A DNA stretch of 5,191 nt, taken from NCBI GenBank assembly GCA_947176045.1, contig CAMWPF010000133.1:1-5191 (forward strand), given 5' to 3'. Under the pieces are notes generated by a model. The model was given only the letters and a program-made list of their open reading frames with translations, had not been told where the DNA came from and searched no databases. Shown one piece after another: positions 1 through 5,191 of the stretch. Origin of the DNA: an uncultured Treponema sp. Its GTDB lineage: Bacteria > Spirochaetota > Spirochaetia > Treponematales > Treponemataceae. A program made the translations under genes and the position numbers. Numbering within the stretch: position 1 is the stretch's first letter; every line of letters begins with the position of its first letter.

Positions 1-1
1 G

Positions 2-841
2 CTTACTGACAATGTGGGGATTGTCGTCGGCGCGCGGGAAAGCGAGTCCGGCGCCCAGCTTGTGTACATCGTTCCGAACGTCGCGCGCGTCTTTGTGAAA
101 TTCGACTGTATTTCCTCCGTTCCAGGAGAGCCGGAGGACGTCCTGAAGATTACGGCGATCGTTTTGAACCGCGGAAAGCGGGCGGACACGTTCGCGCTCA
201 AAGCCGTTCTGGATACGGTGCTTGGAGAGCGGACGGGGACGCATTTTTCCACTGCGCAGAATTTGTCTGTCAACAGCGAGATGCAGTTCCGTTCGGTCGA
301 TGCGGTGCGGTGGATTTGTTCGGAAAACAAGAAGGCCTCGATGCGGATTATGGTGTACGGCGCTGACTGTTCGCCGGTGGAAGTTGTTTCGTTGGGAAAC
401 AAGGATCTGCTCGCGCTGCCTGCATGGATTCCGTCCGCGAGCCGCGCGAAGACGTTTGATTCCGTGCTTTCATACAATAATTCCGCAGTCTGCATCAATT
501 GGCAGGGCGTGCGGCTTGCGCCGGAAGAAGAGGCGTCGTTCGTCTATTATATTTCCATGGCGACGGACGGACGGGAGCCTGCCGGAGACGGATGGCTTGC
601 GGAATTTTCTCCGGAATCGCTGGAGGCGGGACTGGCTTCTGATGCGGACGGCGCGGCCCGTGAAAGGAATGTCGTCCGGTTCGACGTGGAGCCGGTCGGC
701 GTGGAAAGGCTTGATTATGAATACGTCCAGGAGCTGCTGGATCGGATCAACACATTGGAGTCCGGCAGCGCTTCCGTAGACCGCGAGGAGCTTCTGCGCC
801 TCAATGCGGAGTTGGATGCGGTTTTGGAAAAGTTGAGGTAG
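2..841 (+). CDS. Hypothetical protein, 3' part only (beta-rich region plus helical C-terminal tail)
   Basis: The reading frame is open to the left edge, so 279 C-terminal residues are visible and the true start lies outside the window; a GTG at base 14 is an internal Val codon. I do not recognise the family. Visible residues about 20-75 alternate hydrophobic and polar residues as beta strands do. They include VLNRGKRADTFALKAVLDT (54-72), which resembles the 'interactions between strands of a beta-sandwich' pattern seen in adhesin-like or carbohydrate-associated proteins; this is a weak resemblance. Strand-like stretches continue to about residue 185. Residues 238-279 are predicted helical, with heptad-like leucines (LLDRINTL, LLRLNAELDAVLEKL) that suggest a short coiled coil. 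No membrane segment is visible; an N-terminal signal peptide could lie upstream. The stop is 7 nt before the TPR gene, so the two are probably one operon and may act together at the cell envelope (inference). Confidence 0.8.
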   Translation, partial: LTDNVGIVVGARESESGAQLVYIVPNVARVFVKFDCISSVPGEPEDVLKITAIVLNRGKRADTFALKAVLDTVLGERTGTHFSTAQNLSVNSEMQFRSVDAVRWICSENKKASMRIMVYGADCSPVEVVSLGNKDLLALPAWIPSASRAKTFDSVLSYNNSAVCINWQGVRLAPEEEASFVYYISMATDGREPAGDGWLAEFSPESLEAGLASDADGAARERNVVRFDVEPVGVERLDYEYVQELLDRINTLESGSASVDREELLRLNAELDAVLEKLR

Positions 842-848
842 CGGCACT

Positions 849-1961
849 ATGGCTCGGGATGTTCTGGAGATCGCGCGGAAGTATATGCGGCGGCGGCGCT
901 TCGACAAGGCCATTGCGGTTTTGGAGAGCCGCGCTGAAATTTATGAGGAGAATTTCAATTACTACCAGCTGCTTGCGACGGCGTGCCTGTATGCCGGAGA
1001 TACTGGTTCCGCCGCCACGTATTTTCAACGGGCGCGGAACATCCGGATGACCGACGTCAATCCGCTTGTCGGGCAGGCGGCGTTGTTCCTGCGCCGCGGA
1101 AACACCGACCGCGCCATCCTGTACTATCTGGAAATTCTGGACAATGATCCGACGAACAAAACCGCGAAGCGGGCGATGGAATTCATTCGGACAAAGGGCG
1201 ACTTCACCACTATCTGCCGATGGGTGGATACCGGTCGGATCGAGCGCTTTTATCCGCCGCTGGGCGTCAATCCGTACAAGGTTGCCGGCTGGCTGCTGCC
1301 GCTTGCCGCCTGCGCGTTCGGCTGCCTGCTTGCCGTCCGCATCATTCCGTCGTTCCGTTCATATTATGAGGGCGCGCGCGCCGATTTGACGCCGTTGGAG
1401 CTGACCGTGAACGAACGGAAGAACGCGCAGGAAACGGATCTCGCCTCCGGCTCCTACAGCTACATTCTGTCCGCATCGCAGATCAACGACGCCTACGGAA
1501 AGGCGAACCGGTATTTCCAGCAGTACCGGGACAACAGCGCGCAAATTGAAATCAACCGGATTTTGAATTCAAATGCGTCGGTGGCGGTCAAGCAGAAGGC
1601 GCGGATGCTCATGAACTACCTGGAGGCGCCGACGTTTGATACGCTCAAGGACGGCCCGTCGTTCCGGCAGGTGGAAAGGGAGCCCGCGCTGTATGAGGAC
1701 TGCTGGGTTTCATGGTCGGGGCGGGTTTCCAACGCCGTCAGGACGGAATCGTCGTATTCCTGCGAGCTGCTGGTCGGATATGAGACGATGGAAAAAGTAG
1801 AAGGAATCGTTCCGCTTCATTTCTCAGTGCCGCCGGTCATTGAGACGGACAAGCCTGTTACCGTCCTTGCAAAGGTTTCCTTGGAGGGCGGACGGATGTG
1901 CCTCGAGGGGCGCGCCGTATACCAAAGCGTCCGCGGCGTTCCGGCGAATGACGCTGAATGA
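849..1961 (+). CDS. TPR-repeat protein with one transmembrane segment and a C-terminal extracytoplasmic domain
   Basis: This 370-residue protein starts at an ATG preceded by GAGG (835-838) with 10-nt spacing. Residues 3-36, 37-68 and 71-103 form three helical-pair repeats of TPR type; repeat 2 (YYQLLATACLYAGDTGSAATY) and repeat 3 (AALFLRRGNTDRAILYY) show the small/large residue spacing of TPRs. Residues about 145-167 (VAGWLLPLAACAFGCLLAV) form a single hydrophobic span. The flanking charges do not settle the orientation, but a cytoplasmic TPR domain and an outside C-terminus is the usual arrangement. Residues 200-255 look helical. Residues 280-358 alternate as beta strands (CWVSWSGRV, YSCELLVGY, KPVTVLAKVSLEGG), suggestive of a small OB-like barrel, though this is inference. 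TPRs mediate protein-protein contacts, so a scaffold role is plausible; the specific function is unknown. It is co-directional with the gene 7 nt upstream and is followed by an intrinsic terminator, so it ends that transcription unit. Confidence 0.88.
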   Translation: MARDVLEIARKYMRRRRFDKAIAVLESRAEIYEENFNYYQLLATACLYAGDTGSAATYFQRARNIRMTDVNPLVGQAALFLRRGNTDRAILYYLEILDNDPTNKTAKRAMEFIRTKGDFTTICRWVDTGRIERFYPPLGVNPYKVAGWLLPLAACAFGCLLAVRIIPSFRSYYEGARADLTPLELTVNERKNAQETDLASGSYSYILSASQINDAYGKANRYFQQYRDNSAQIEINRILNSNASVAVKQKARMLMNYLEAPTFDTLKDGPSFRQVEREPALYEDCWVSWSGRVSNAVRTESSYSCELLVGYETMEKVEGIVPLHFSVPPVIETDKPVTVLAKVSLEGGRMCLEGRAVYQSVRGVPANDAE

Positions 1962-1983
1962 CGCTGAATGACGCTGAATGACG
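1946..1983 (+). repeat. 10-bp tandem repeat, 3.8 copies, spanning the stop codon of the TPR gene
   Basis: The unit GAATGACGCT occurs three times without mismatch (1946-1955, 1956-1965, 1966-1975), followed by a partial copy of 8 bases (1976-1983). The TPR gene reads N-D-A-E across the first copy and stops at the TGA of the second (1959-1961). Because 10 is not a multiple of 3, successive copies sit in different frames, and the repeat contains TGA in all three frames. Short perfect tandem repeats can change copy number by replication slippage. Confidence 0.95.
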
Positions 1984-1996
1984 GCGCCGGACGCGG

Positions 1997-2020
1997 AAGT
2001 GCTGCGCCGCGGCGCTTTTT
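1997..2020 (+). terminator. Rho-independent terminator after the TPR gene
   Basis: A 9-bp stem pairs AAGTGCTGC (1997-2005) with GCGGCGCTT (2009-2017) around the loop GCC (2006-2008). Seven pairs are Watson-Crick and two are G-T wobbles. The stem runs into a T tract (2016-2020). The hairpin lies 35 nt after the TPR stop codon and upstream of the recA promoter region, so it separates the two transcription units. The core also contains the perfect 12-bp palindrome GCGCCGCGGCGC (2004-2015). Confidence 0.85.
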
Positions 2021-2061
2021 GCAGTTCGTGCTGATTTTTTTTTATCTAGCGCTGCATAAAA

Positions 2062-2090
2062 ATGACGGAAAATGTCTATATAACTATATG
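2062..2090 (+). promoter_or_regulatory. Candidate sigma-70-type promoter for recA
   Basis: Bases 2034-2090 are markedly AT-rich in an otherwise GC-rich window, including nine consecutive T (2035-2043). The best spaced pair is ATGACG (2062-2067, four matches to TTGACA) and TATATG (2085-2090, four matches to TATAAT) with a 17-bp spacer. TATAAC (2079-2084) is a better -10 by itself, with five matches, but lacks a good -35 at standard spacing. Transcription would start near 2091-2098, leaving a leader of about 70 nt. I see neither the E. coli-type LexA box (CTG-N10-CAG) nor GAAC-N4-GTTC in this region. Confidence 0.5.
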
Positions 2091-2133
2091 GCAGGATGCT
2101 GTGAAGGGCGCGGCGCATGGCCCGTCCGTGCGG

Positions 2134-2157
2134 ATTGTCGCTGCAACGATTTTTATT
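2134..2157 (+). promoter_or_regulatory. Leader hairpin with T-rich tail just upstream of the recA ribosome binding site
   Basis: ATTGTCG (2134-2140) can pair with CAACGAT (2144-2150) around the loop CTG, with one C-A mismatch and one G-T wobble. It is followed by TTTTATT (2151-2157) and then directly by the GGGAGG ribosome binding site. The layout resembles a weak attenuator, or a structure affecting ribosome access. As DNA it is also an imperfect dyad with half-sites ATTGT and ACGAT. No function is demonstrated and the stem is modest. Confidence 0.3.
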
Positions 2158-2163
2158 GGGAGG
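2158..2163 (+). promoter_or_regulatory. Ribosome binding site that fixes the recA start
   Basis: GGGAGG lies 4 nt before the ATG at 2168 and is the only strong Shine-Dalgarno sequence near the possible starts. The in-frame ATG at 2117 has none and would add 17 residues unlike any RecA N-terminus, so 2168 is preferred. Confidence 0.85.
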
Positions 2164-2167
2164 AAAT

Positions 2168-3394
2168 ATGGCTGGGGAAAATGAAGTTTCTTCGGAAATG
2201 GCGGAAAAATTGAAGGCGTTGGAGGCGGCGCGGCTTCAGATTGAGAAGCAGTTCGGGCAGGGCTCCTTGATGAAGCTGGGGACGCACACGAACGCCGCCG
2301 GAATCGATGTCGTGCCGTCCGGCTCGATTATGCTGGATGAAGCGCTCGGCATCGGCGGCTATCCGCGCGGAAGGATCATCGAAATGTACGGGCCGGAATC
2401 CTCCGGAAAGACGACGCTCGCGCTCCATGCGGTTGCTGAAACGCAGAAGCTGGGCGGAATCGCCGCGTTCGTGGATGCGGAGCACGCGCTGGATCCGCAG
2501 TATGCGAAGAGTCTCGGCGTCAACATCGACGATCTGTGGGTTTCGCAGCCGGACACCGGCGAGCAGGCGCTTGAAATTACGGAAAGCCTGATCCGCAGCG
2601 GCGCGGTTGACATCATCGTTGTGGATTCCGTCGCCGCGTTGACGCCGCAGGCGGAAATCGAAGGCGACATGGGCGACAGCCATATGGGGCTTCAGGCGCG
2701 CCTGATGAGCCAGGCGCTCCGAAAGCTGACGGCAATCATCGGAAAGTCGAACTGCATCCTCGTGTTCATCAACCAGATCCGCATGAAGATCGGCGTCATG
2801 TTCGGAAACCCGGAGACGACGACCGGCGGAAACGCGCTGAAATTCTATGCGTCCGTCCGTCTGGAAATCCGCCGGATTGAGTCGATCGACGCGAAGGGCG
2901 ATGAGGATGCTGTCGGAAACCGCGTCCGCGTCAAGGTCGTCAAAAACAAGGTGGCGCCGCCGTTCCGCAAGGTTGAGCTGGACATTTATTTCGGCAAGGG
3001 CGTCTCCCGGTGCGCCAGCCTGCTTGATTCCGCCGTGAAGCACGGCCTCATCGACAAGCGGGGCGCATGGTTCACGCAGGGCGACATCAAAGTCGGGCAG
3101 GGACATGAAAATGCGGTCGCGTTTGTGGAGCAGAACAAGGAATACGCGGACAATCTGGAGCGGCAGCTGCGGGAGATGCTGTTTCCGGGGCAGGTTCTGC
3201 GGAACAAGGAGGGGAAGCCGGTGTTCGGCGCGGAGAAGGACGAAAAGAAGAAGCCTGCGAAGTCGAAGGCTGATTCCGCTCCTTCCGCCGCGGCAGGAAC
3301 GGCTGACGCTGCGGGGACGGCGTCTTCTGCCGGAAGGGCCGCGGTTCCTACGGCAAAAGATGTTCCGCCGTCCGCGCAGGACGGATTGTTCTAG
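2168..3394 (+). CDS. recA: Recombinase RecA with an extended C-terminal tail
   Basis: RecA forms ATP-dependent filaments on single-stranded DNA in the cytoplasm, catalyses homologous pairing and strand exchange, and promotes LexA-type autocleavage where such repressors exist. The protein is 408 residues with this start, against about 350 in E. coli. Visible landmarks are an N-terminal helix (about 11-37, ending GQGSLMKLG), Walker A GPESSGKT (75-82), the catalytic Glu in FVDAEHALDP (E105), Walker B around IIVVDSV (149-155), loop L1 near EGDMGDSHMG (165-174), the switch residue Q203 in FINQIRM, loop L2 near FGNPETTTGGN (212-222), and the basic motif KVVKNKVAPPF (257-267). The core ends near residue 353. 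Residues 354-408 form a low-complexity tail, Lys-rich first and then Ala/Ser/Thr-rich, ending QDGLF. The gene heads a probable operon with folK, scpA and scpB, and folK begins at the very next base after its stop. Confidence 0.98.
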   Translation: MAGENEVSSEMAEKLKALEAARLQIEKQFGQGSLMKLGTHTNAAGIDVVPSGSIMLDEALGIGGYPRGRIIEMYGPESSGKTTLALHAVAETQKLGGIAAFVDAEHALDPQYAKSLGVNIDDLWVSQPDTGEQALEITESLIRSGAVDIIVVDSVAALTPQAEIEGDMGDSHMGLQARLMSQALRKLTAIIGKSNCILVFINQIRMKIGVMFGNPETTTGGNALKFYASVRLEIRRIESIDAKGDEDAVGNRVRVKVVKNKVAPPFRKVELDIYFGKGVSRCASLLDSAVKHGLIDKRGAWFTQGDIKVGQGHENAVAFVEQNKEYADNLERQLREMLFPGQVLRNKEGKPVFGAEKDEKKKPAKSKADSAPSAAAGTADAAGTASSAGRAAVPTAKDVPPSAQDGLF

Positions 3395-3952
3395 ATGGTT
3401 CCCGTCCTGCTGGGACTTGGCTCCAACGCGGAATTTCAGGGCCGCTCGCCGCTCGCGCTGCTTGCGTCGGCGTGCGCGCGGCTTGAATCGCTGCTTTGCG
3501 GAGCTGAATTTTCTTCCGTCTATGAGAGCCGCGCCATGTATGTTACGGAGCAGCGGAGTTTCTATAATATGGCGGCGCGCGGCCTTGTCCCCGACAGCAT
3601 GGAGCCTCATGCGTTGCTCCGCGCGCTGCACGAGATTGAGCGCGCGCACGGCCGGGAGCGCAGCCGGGAAGTCCGCAACGGTCCGCGTCCGCTTGACATT
3701 GATATAGAAGAATTTGGAACGGTGGAGCTGGCGGACGCAGAGCTGACGCTGCCGCATCCTCGGATGCATGAGCGCCAGTTCGTTCTGATTCCGGCGCTTG
3801 AGATTTTCCAAAAATATGCCGATTGTTTAGAAGGGAAGGCGCTGGCTTCGTACGCGCGGCGGCTTCCAGATCAGGGCGTCGTCAGGTGTTCCGAAGAAAT
3901 CCAGCGGGAATTCGCGCGGATGAAGGCCTTCGGTTCGGACGCGCCGGTATGA
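3395..3952 (+). CDS. folK: 6-hydroxymethyl-7,8-dihydropterin pyrophosphokinase (HPPK)
   Basis: HPPK transfers pyrophosphate from ATP to 6-hydroxymethyl-7,8-dihydropterin, the step before dihydropteroate synthase in folate synthesis. The 185-residue protein opens with GLGSN (7-11). It has the pterin-side region SSVYES and FYN (40-45, 56-58), although the usual YxTxP proline is absent. It carries the signature RNGPRPLDIDI (94-104), with metal-binding D101 and D103 equivalent to E. coli D95 and D97, and then LPHPRMHERQFVLIPALEI (119-137). Bacterial HPPKs are usually about 160 residues; the last 45 or so residues are an extension with no motif I recognise. The ATG directly abuts the recA TAG with only a distant AGGA (3378-3381), so translation is probably coupled to recA. 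No other folate gene is visible nearby. The identification is firm; whether the extension has a role is unknown. Confidence 0.93.
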   Translation: MVPVLLGLGSNAEFQGRSPLALLASACARLESLLCGAEFSSVYESRAMYVTEQRSFYNMAARGLVPDSMEPHALLRALHEIERAHGRERSREVRNGPRPLDIDIEEFGTVELADAELTLPHPRMHERQFVLIPALEIFQKYADCLEGKALASYARRLPDQGVVRCSEEIQREFARMKAFGSDAPV

Positions 3953-3979
3953 CCAAGCGGACAAGGCGGAACCTATTTT

Positions 3980-4837
3980 ATGGAAGTGAAGACGGCGGAA
4001 CAGGCGGTTGAAACGGCGGTGCAAGGCGCGGCGGAGGATGCGAAGCGCCGTTTTTCGGCGGGCGAATTTGAAGGGCCGCTGGACTTGCTGTGGTTTTTGA
4101 TTCATAAAAGTGAAATCAACATCTATGACATTCCGATTGCGGAAATCACCGAGCAGTATTTGGAATATTTGGATTTTGCCGTTCAGACGGATCTCGGCGA
4201 CCTTTCGGAATTCTACAAGTGGGCGGCCATGCTCCTCAACATGAAAAGCCGGATGCTCCTTCCGGTTGAAATTTCGTATGACGACGATGTTGAGGATCCG
4301 CGGCAGGAGCTGGTTGAAAAGCTCATCGAATATCAGAAATTCAAGAAGCTTTCGGAACTTATGGAAGAAAAGGAGAATGCCGCCGAATGGAATTTCGAGC
4401 GGAGCAAGATACAGAGGGTGCTTCCGTTCGAGGAGGGGGCGTCGGAATGGGAGCAGATTGATACATGGGACTTGCTCCAGCAGATGCAGAAAATTTTCAA
4501 GACGATGGTCTCCTCGTATTCCAATGAAAAGATTTTGAATATGTACGAGGAGATTTCCGTCAACGAAAAAATCACGCTGATGAATGAAATCCTTGAAAGG
4601 AAGTCGGAATGTATGTTCAGCGAGCTGCTTACGCGTGCCGGAAATGAAATGGACGTCATCTGTGCGTTCATGGCGATTTTGGAGGCGGTGAAATTCAAGC
4701 TGATTACGATTTTCCAGAACAAACTGTTCGGCGACATCAAGCTGTGCCGCCGCGCCGAGCATCCAGAGCCGGGCGTTTCAATTGAGGTGACTGTTGACAG
4801 GCCGGAATTCGCAGCGGACGACAGGGAGCCGCAGTAG
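3980..4837 (+). CDS. scpA: Segregation and condensation protein A (ScpA kleisin)
   Basis: ScpA is the kleisin subunit that bridges the SMC heads and binds an ScpB dimer in the bacterial condensin complex. The 285-residue protein has the family N-terminal signature FEGPLDLLWFLIHK (30-43) followed by INIYDIPIAEITEQYLEYL (46-64). Next is a helical segment FYKWAAMLLNMKSRMLLP (78-95), part of the SMC-neck-binding region. A charged middle (about 100-195) includes a probable helical linker. The C-terminal winged helix (about 210-258) contains CMFSELLTRAGNEMDVICAF and FGDIKL. The signature begins about 20 residues later than in B. subtilis ScpA, so there is a short N-terminal extension rich in Ala and Glu. 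The start ATG is 27 nt after the folK stop, with AAGG (3963-3966) as a weak, distant ribosome binding site; an upstream in-frame stop (the folK TGA) bars a longer form. A short acidic tail follows the winged helix. Confidence 0.95.
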   Translation: MEVKTAEQAVETAVQGAAEDAKRRFSAGEFEGPLDLLWFLIHKSEINIYDIPIAEITEQYLEYLDFAVQTDLGDLSEFYKWAAMLLNMKSRMLLPVEISYDDDVEDPRQELVEKLIEYQKFKKLSELMEEKENAAEWNFERSKIQRVLPFEEGASEWEQIDTWDLLQQMQKIFKTMVSSYSNEKILNMYEEISVNEKITLMNEILERKSECMFSELLTRAGNEMDVICAFMAILEAVKFKLITIFQNKLFGDIKLCRRAEHPEPGVSIEVTVDRPEFAADDREPQ

Positions 4838-4859
4838 CCGCGCCATGTCCGGCGGCTCC
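4825..4859 (+). repeat. Perfect 8-bp inverted repeat flanking the scpA stop codon
   Basis: GGAGCCGC (4825-4832) and GCGGCTCC (4852-4859) are exact reverse complements separated by 19 bases that include the scpA TAG. A shorter competing stem, AGCCGC (4836-4841) with GCGGCT (4852-4857), shares the right arm. No T tract follows, so it does not look like a classic terminator; it could be an mRNA-stability or attenuation structure between scpA and scpB. Confidence 0.55.
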
Positions 4860-4922
4860 AATCGGTGCTGTGCCGGGCGATGAGAAAAATCCGCAGGGGG
4901 TGTTCCATAAACCGCGTAATTT

Positions 4923-4931
4923 TGCGATAAT
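4923..4931 (+). promoter_or_regulatory. Candidate extended -10 promoter element upstream of scpB
   Basis: TGCGATAAT fits the extended -10 form TGnTATAAT with one mismatch in the hexamer. A -35 at 17-bp spacing (TTCCAT, 4903-4908) is poor, which extended -10 promoters tolerate. Transcription would start near 4937-4939, about 22 nt before the scpB ATG. This could give scpB its own promoter within the 122-nt gap; it is unproven. Confidence 0.35.
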
Positions 4932-4959
4932 GACGGCATCTGACGATTACGGATTTTGT

Positions 4960-5191
4960 ATGGAACTTGAAAAGGAGACGGCGCTCGTCGAAACGATTTT
5001 GTTTTTGGAGAGCGAGCCGGTGAACGAAAAGGCGATTGCGAAGATTGCGCAGCTTTCCGAGGAAGTTGTGCGGCAGTGCCTTGAACATTTAAAAGTCCGC
5101 TGCCAGGGCGCGGATTCCGGTATTGAGCTTGACATGATAGCCGGCGGCTGGACGCTGGTTCCCAAGAAGGAATTCTGGAGCGTCCTCCGCG
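4960..5191 (+). CDS. scpB: Segregation and condensation protein B (ScpB), 5' part only
   Basis: The frame runs off the right edge; 77 codons are visible. ScpB dimers bind the middle of ScpA and support the SMC complex in chromosome segregation. The visible part matches the first winged-helix domain of the family: ALVETILFLESEPVNEKAIA (8-27), corresponding to the usual E-x-x-LF-x-x-x-EPV opening, then a helix pair (QLSEEVVRQCLEHLKVRC), GIELDMIAGGWTLV (54-67) with the hallmark AGGW, and EFWSVLR (71-77). The ATG at 4960 has only a weak GGA (4951-4953) upstream. In-frame ATG 4930 and GTG 4900 are alternatives, but neither has a convincing ribosome binding site and the family motif begins close to 4960. 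The position directly after scpA is the common scpA-scpB order and supports the call. Confidence 0.9.
   Translation, partial: MELEKETALVETILFLESEPVNEKAIAKIAQLSEEVVRQCLEHLKVRCQGADSGIELDMIAGGWTLVPKKEFWSVLR

Noticed and set aside
14..16. GTG as the start of the first gene
   Set aside because: The frame is open to the window edge, and there is no ribosome binding site in the 13 bases before it. It is read as an internal Val.
2117..2167. Upstream in-frame ATG giving RecA 17 extra residues
   Set aside because: It has no ribosome binding site and lies in the leader, whereas the ATG at 2168 has GGGAGG 4 nt upstream and gives a normal RecA N-terminus.
1968..2213. 81-codon frame from the tandem repeat into recA
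   Set aside because: It runs through the terminator and promoter region and into recA in another frame; nothing supports translation.
2153..3811. Long antisense reading frame of 552 codons opposite recA and folK
   Set aside because: Its product is Arg-rich with no domain, it overlaps two well-supported conserved genes completely, and such frames arise from strong GC-biased codon use.
3949..4011. 20-codon frame whose ATG overlaps the folK stop (ATGA)
   Set aside because: No ribosome binding site, a basic and Gly-rich product without features, and it overlaps the scpA start in another frame. The ATGA is probably chance.
3827..4762. Antisense reading frame of 311 codons opposite scpA
   Set aside because: It mirrors the scpA codons, has no recognisable motif and no promoter or ribosome binding site that I can see.
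4825..4859. Intrinsic terminator after scpA
   Set aside because: The inverted repeat is real but no T tract follows, and scpB lies downstream in the same direction.
4900..4959. Earlier scpB starts (GTG 4900, ATG 4930)
   Set aside because: The added residues do not resemble ScpB, no convincing ribosome binding site precedes ATG 4930, and 4930 overlaps the candidate -10 element. They cannot be fully excluded.

Overview
The window reads as chromosomal DNA from a GC-rich bacterium, most likely a spirochaete of the Treponema group. That assignment rests on the style of the RecA and ScpA proteins and on recA and scp genes sharing one transcription unit; it is inference, since no rRNA or other marker is present. 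All genes lie on the + strand and no mobile element, tRNA, rRNA or CRISPR array is visible.

Layout. (1) Bases 2-841: the 3' part of a gene of unknown function whose start lies left of the window. It encodes a beta-rich region followed by a short helical tail. (2) Bases 849-1961: a 370-residue protein with N-terminal TPR-like repeats, one membrane-spanning segment and a C-terminal domain that may be OB-like. It starts 7 nt after gene 1, so the two look co-transcribed. Its stop codon lies inside a 10-bp tandem repeat, and a strong intrinsic terminator (1997-2020) ends this unit. (3) Bases 2021-2167: an AT-rich promoter region and a roughly 70-nt leader for recA. (4) Bases 2168-3394 recA, 3395-3952 folK, 3980-4837 scpA, and from 4960 the first 77 codons of scpB, cut by the right edge. 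recA and folK abut with zero spacing, folK and scpA are 27 nt apart, and scpB follows after 122 nt that hold an inverted repeat and a possible secondary promoter.

How the genes work together. RecA carries out homologous recombination and repair. ScpA and ScpB are the non-SMC subunits of the condensin-like SMC-ScpAB complex that organises and segregates chromosomes. FolK (HPPK) is the metabolic outlier, a folate-pathway enzyme placed between them. The two upstream genes may form an envelope-associated pair of unknown role.

Most of the window is conserved housekeeping sequence, and I found no clear novel system. The points most worth a second look are the C-terminal tail of RecA, which ends in QDGLF and resembles a sliding-clamp-binding peptide; the in-frame TAG|ATG junction between recA and folK; the stop-codon-spanning 10-bp repeat; and the leader hairpin just before the recA ribosome binding site.
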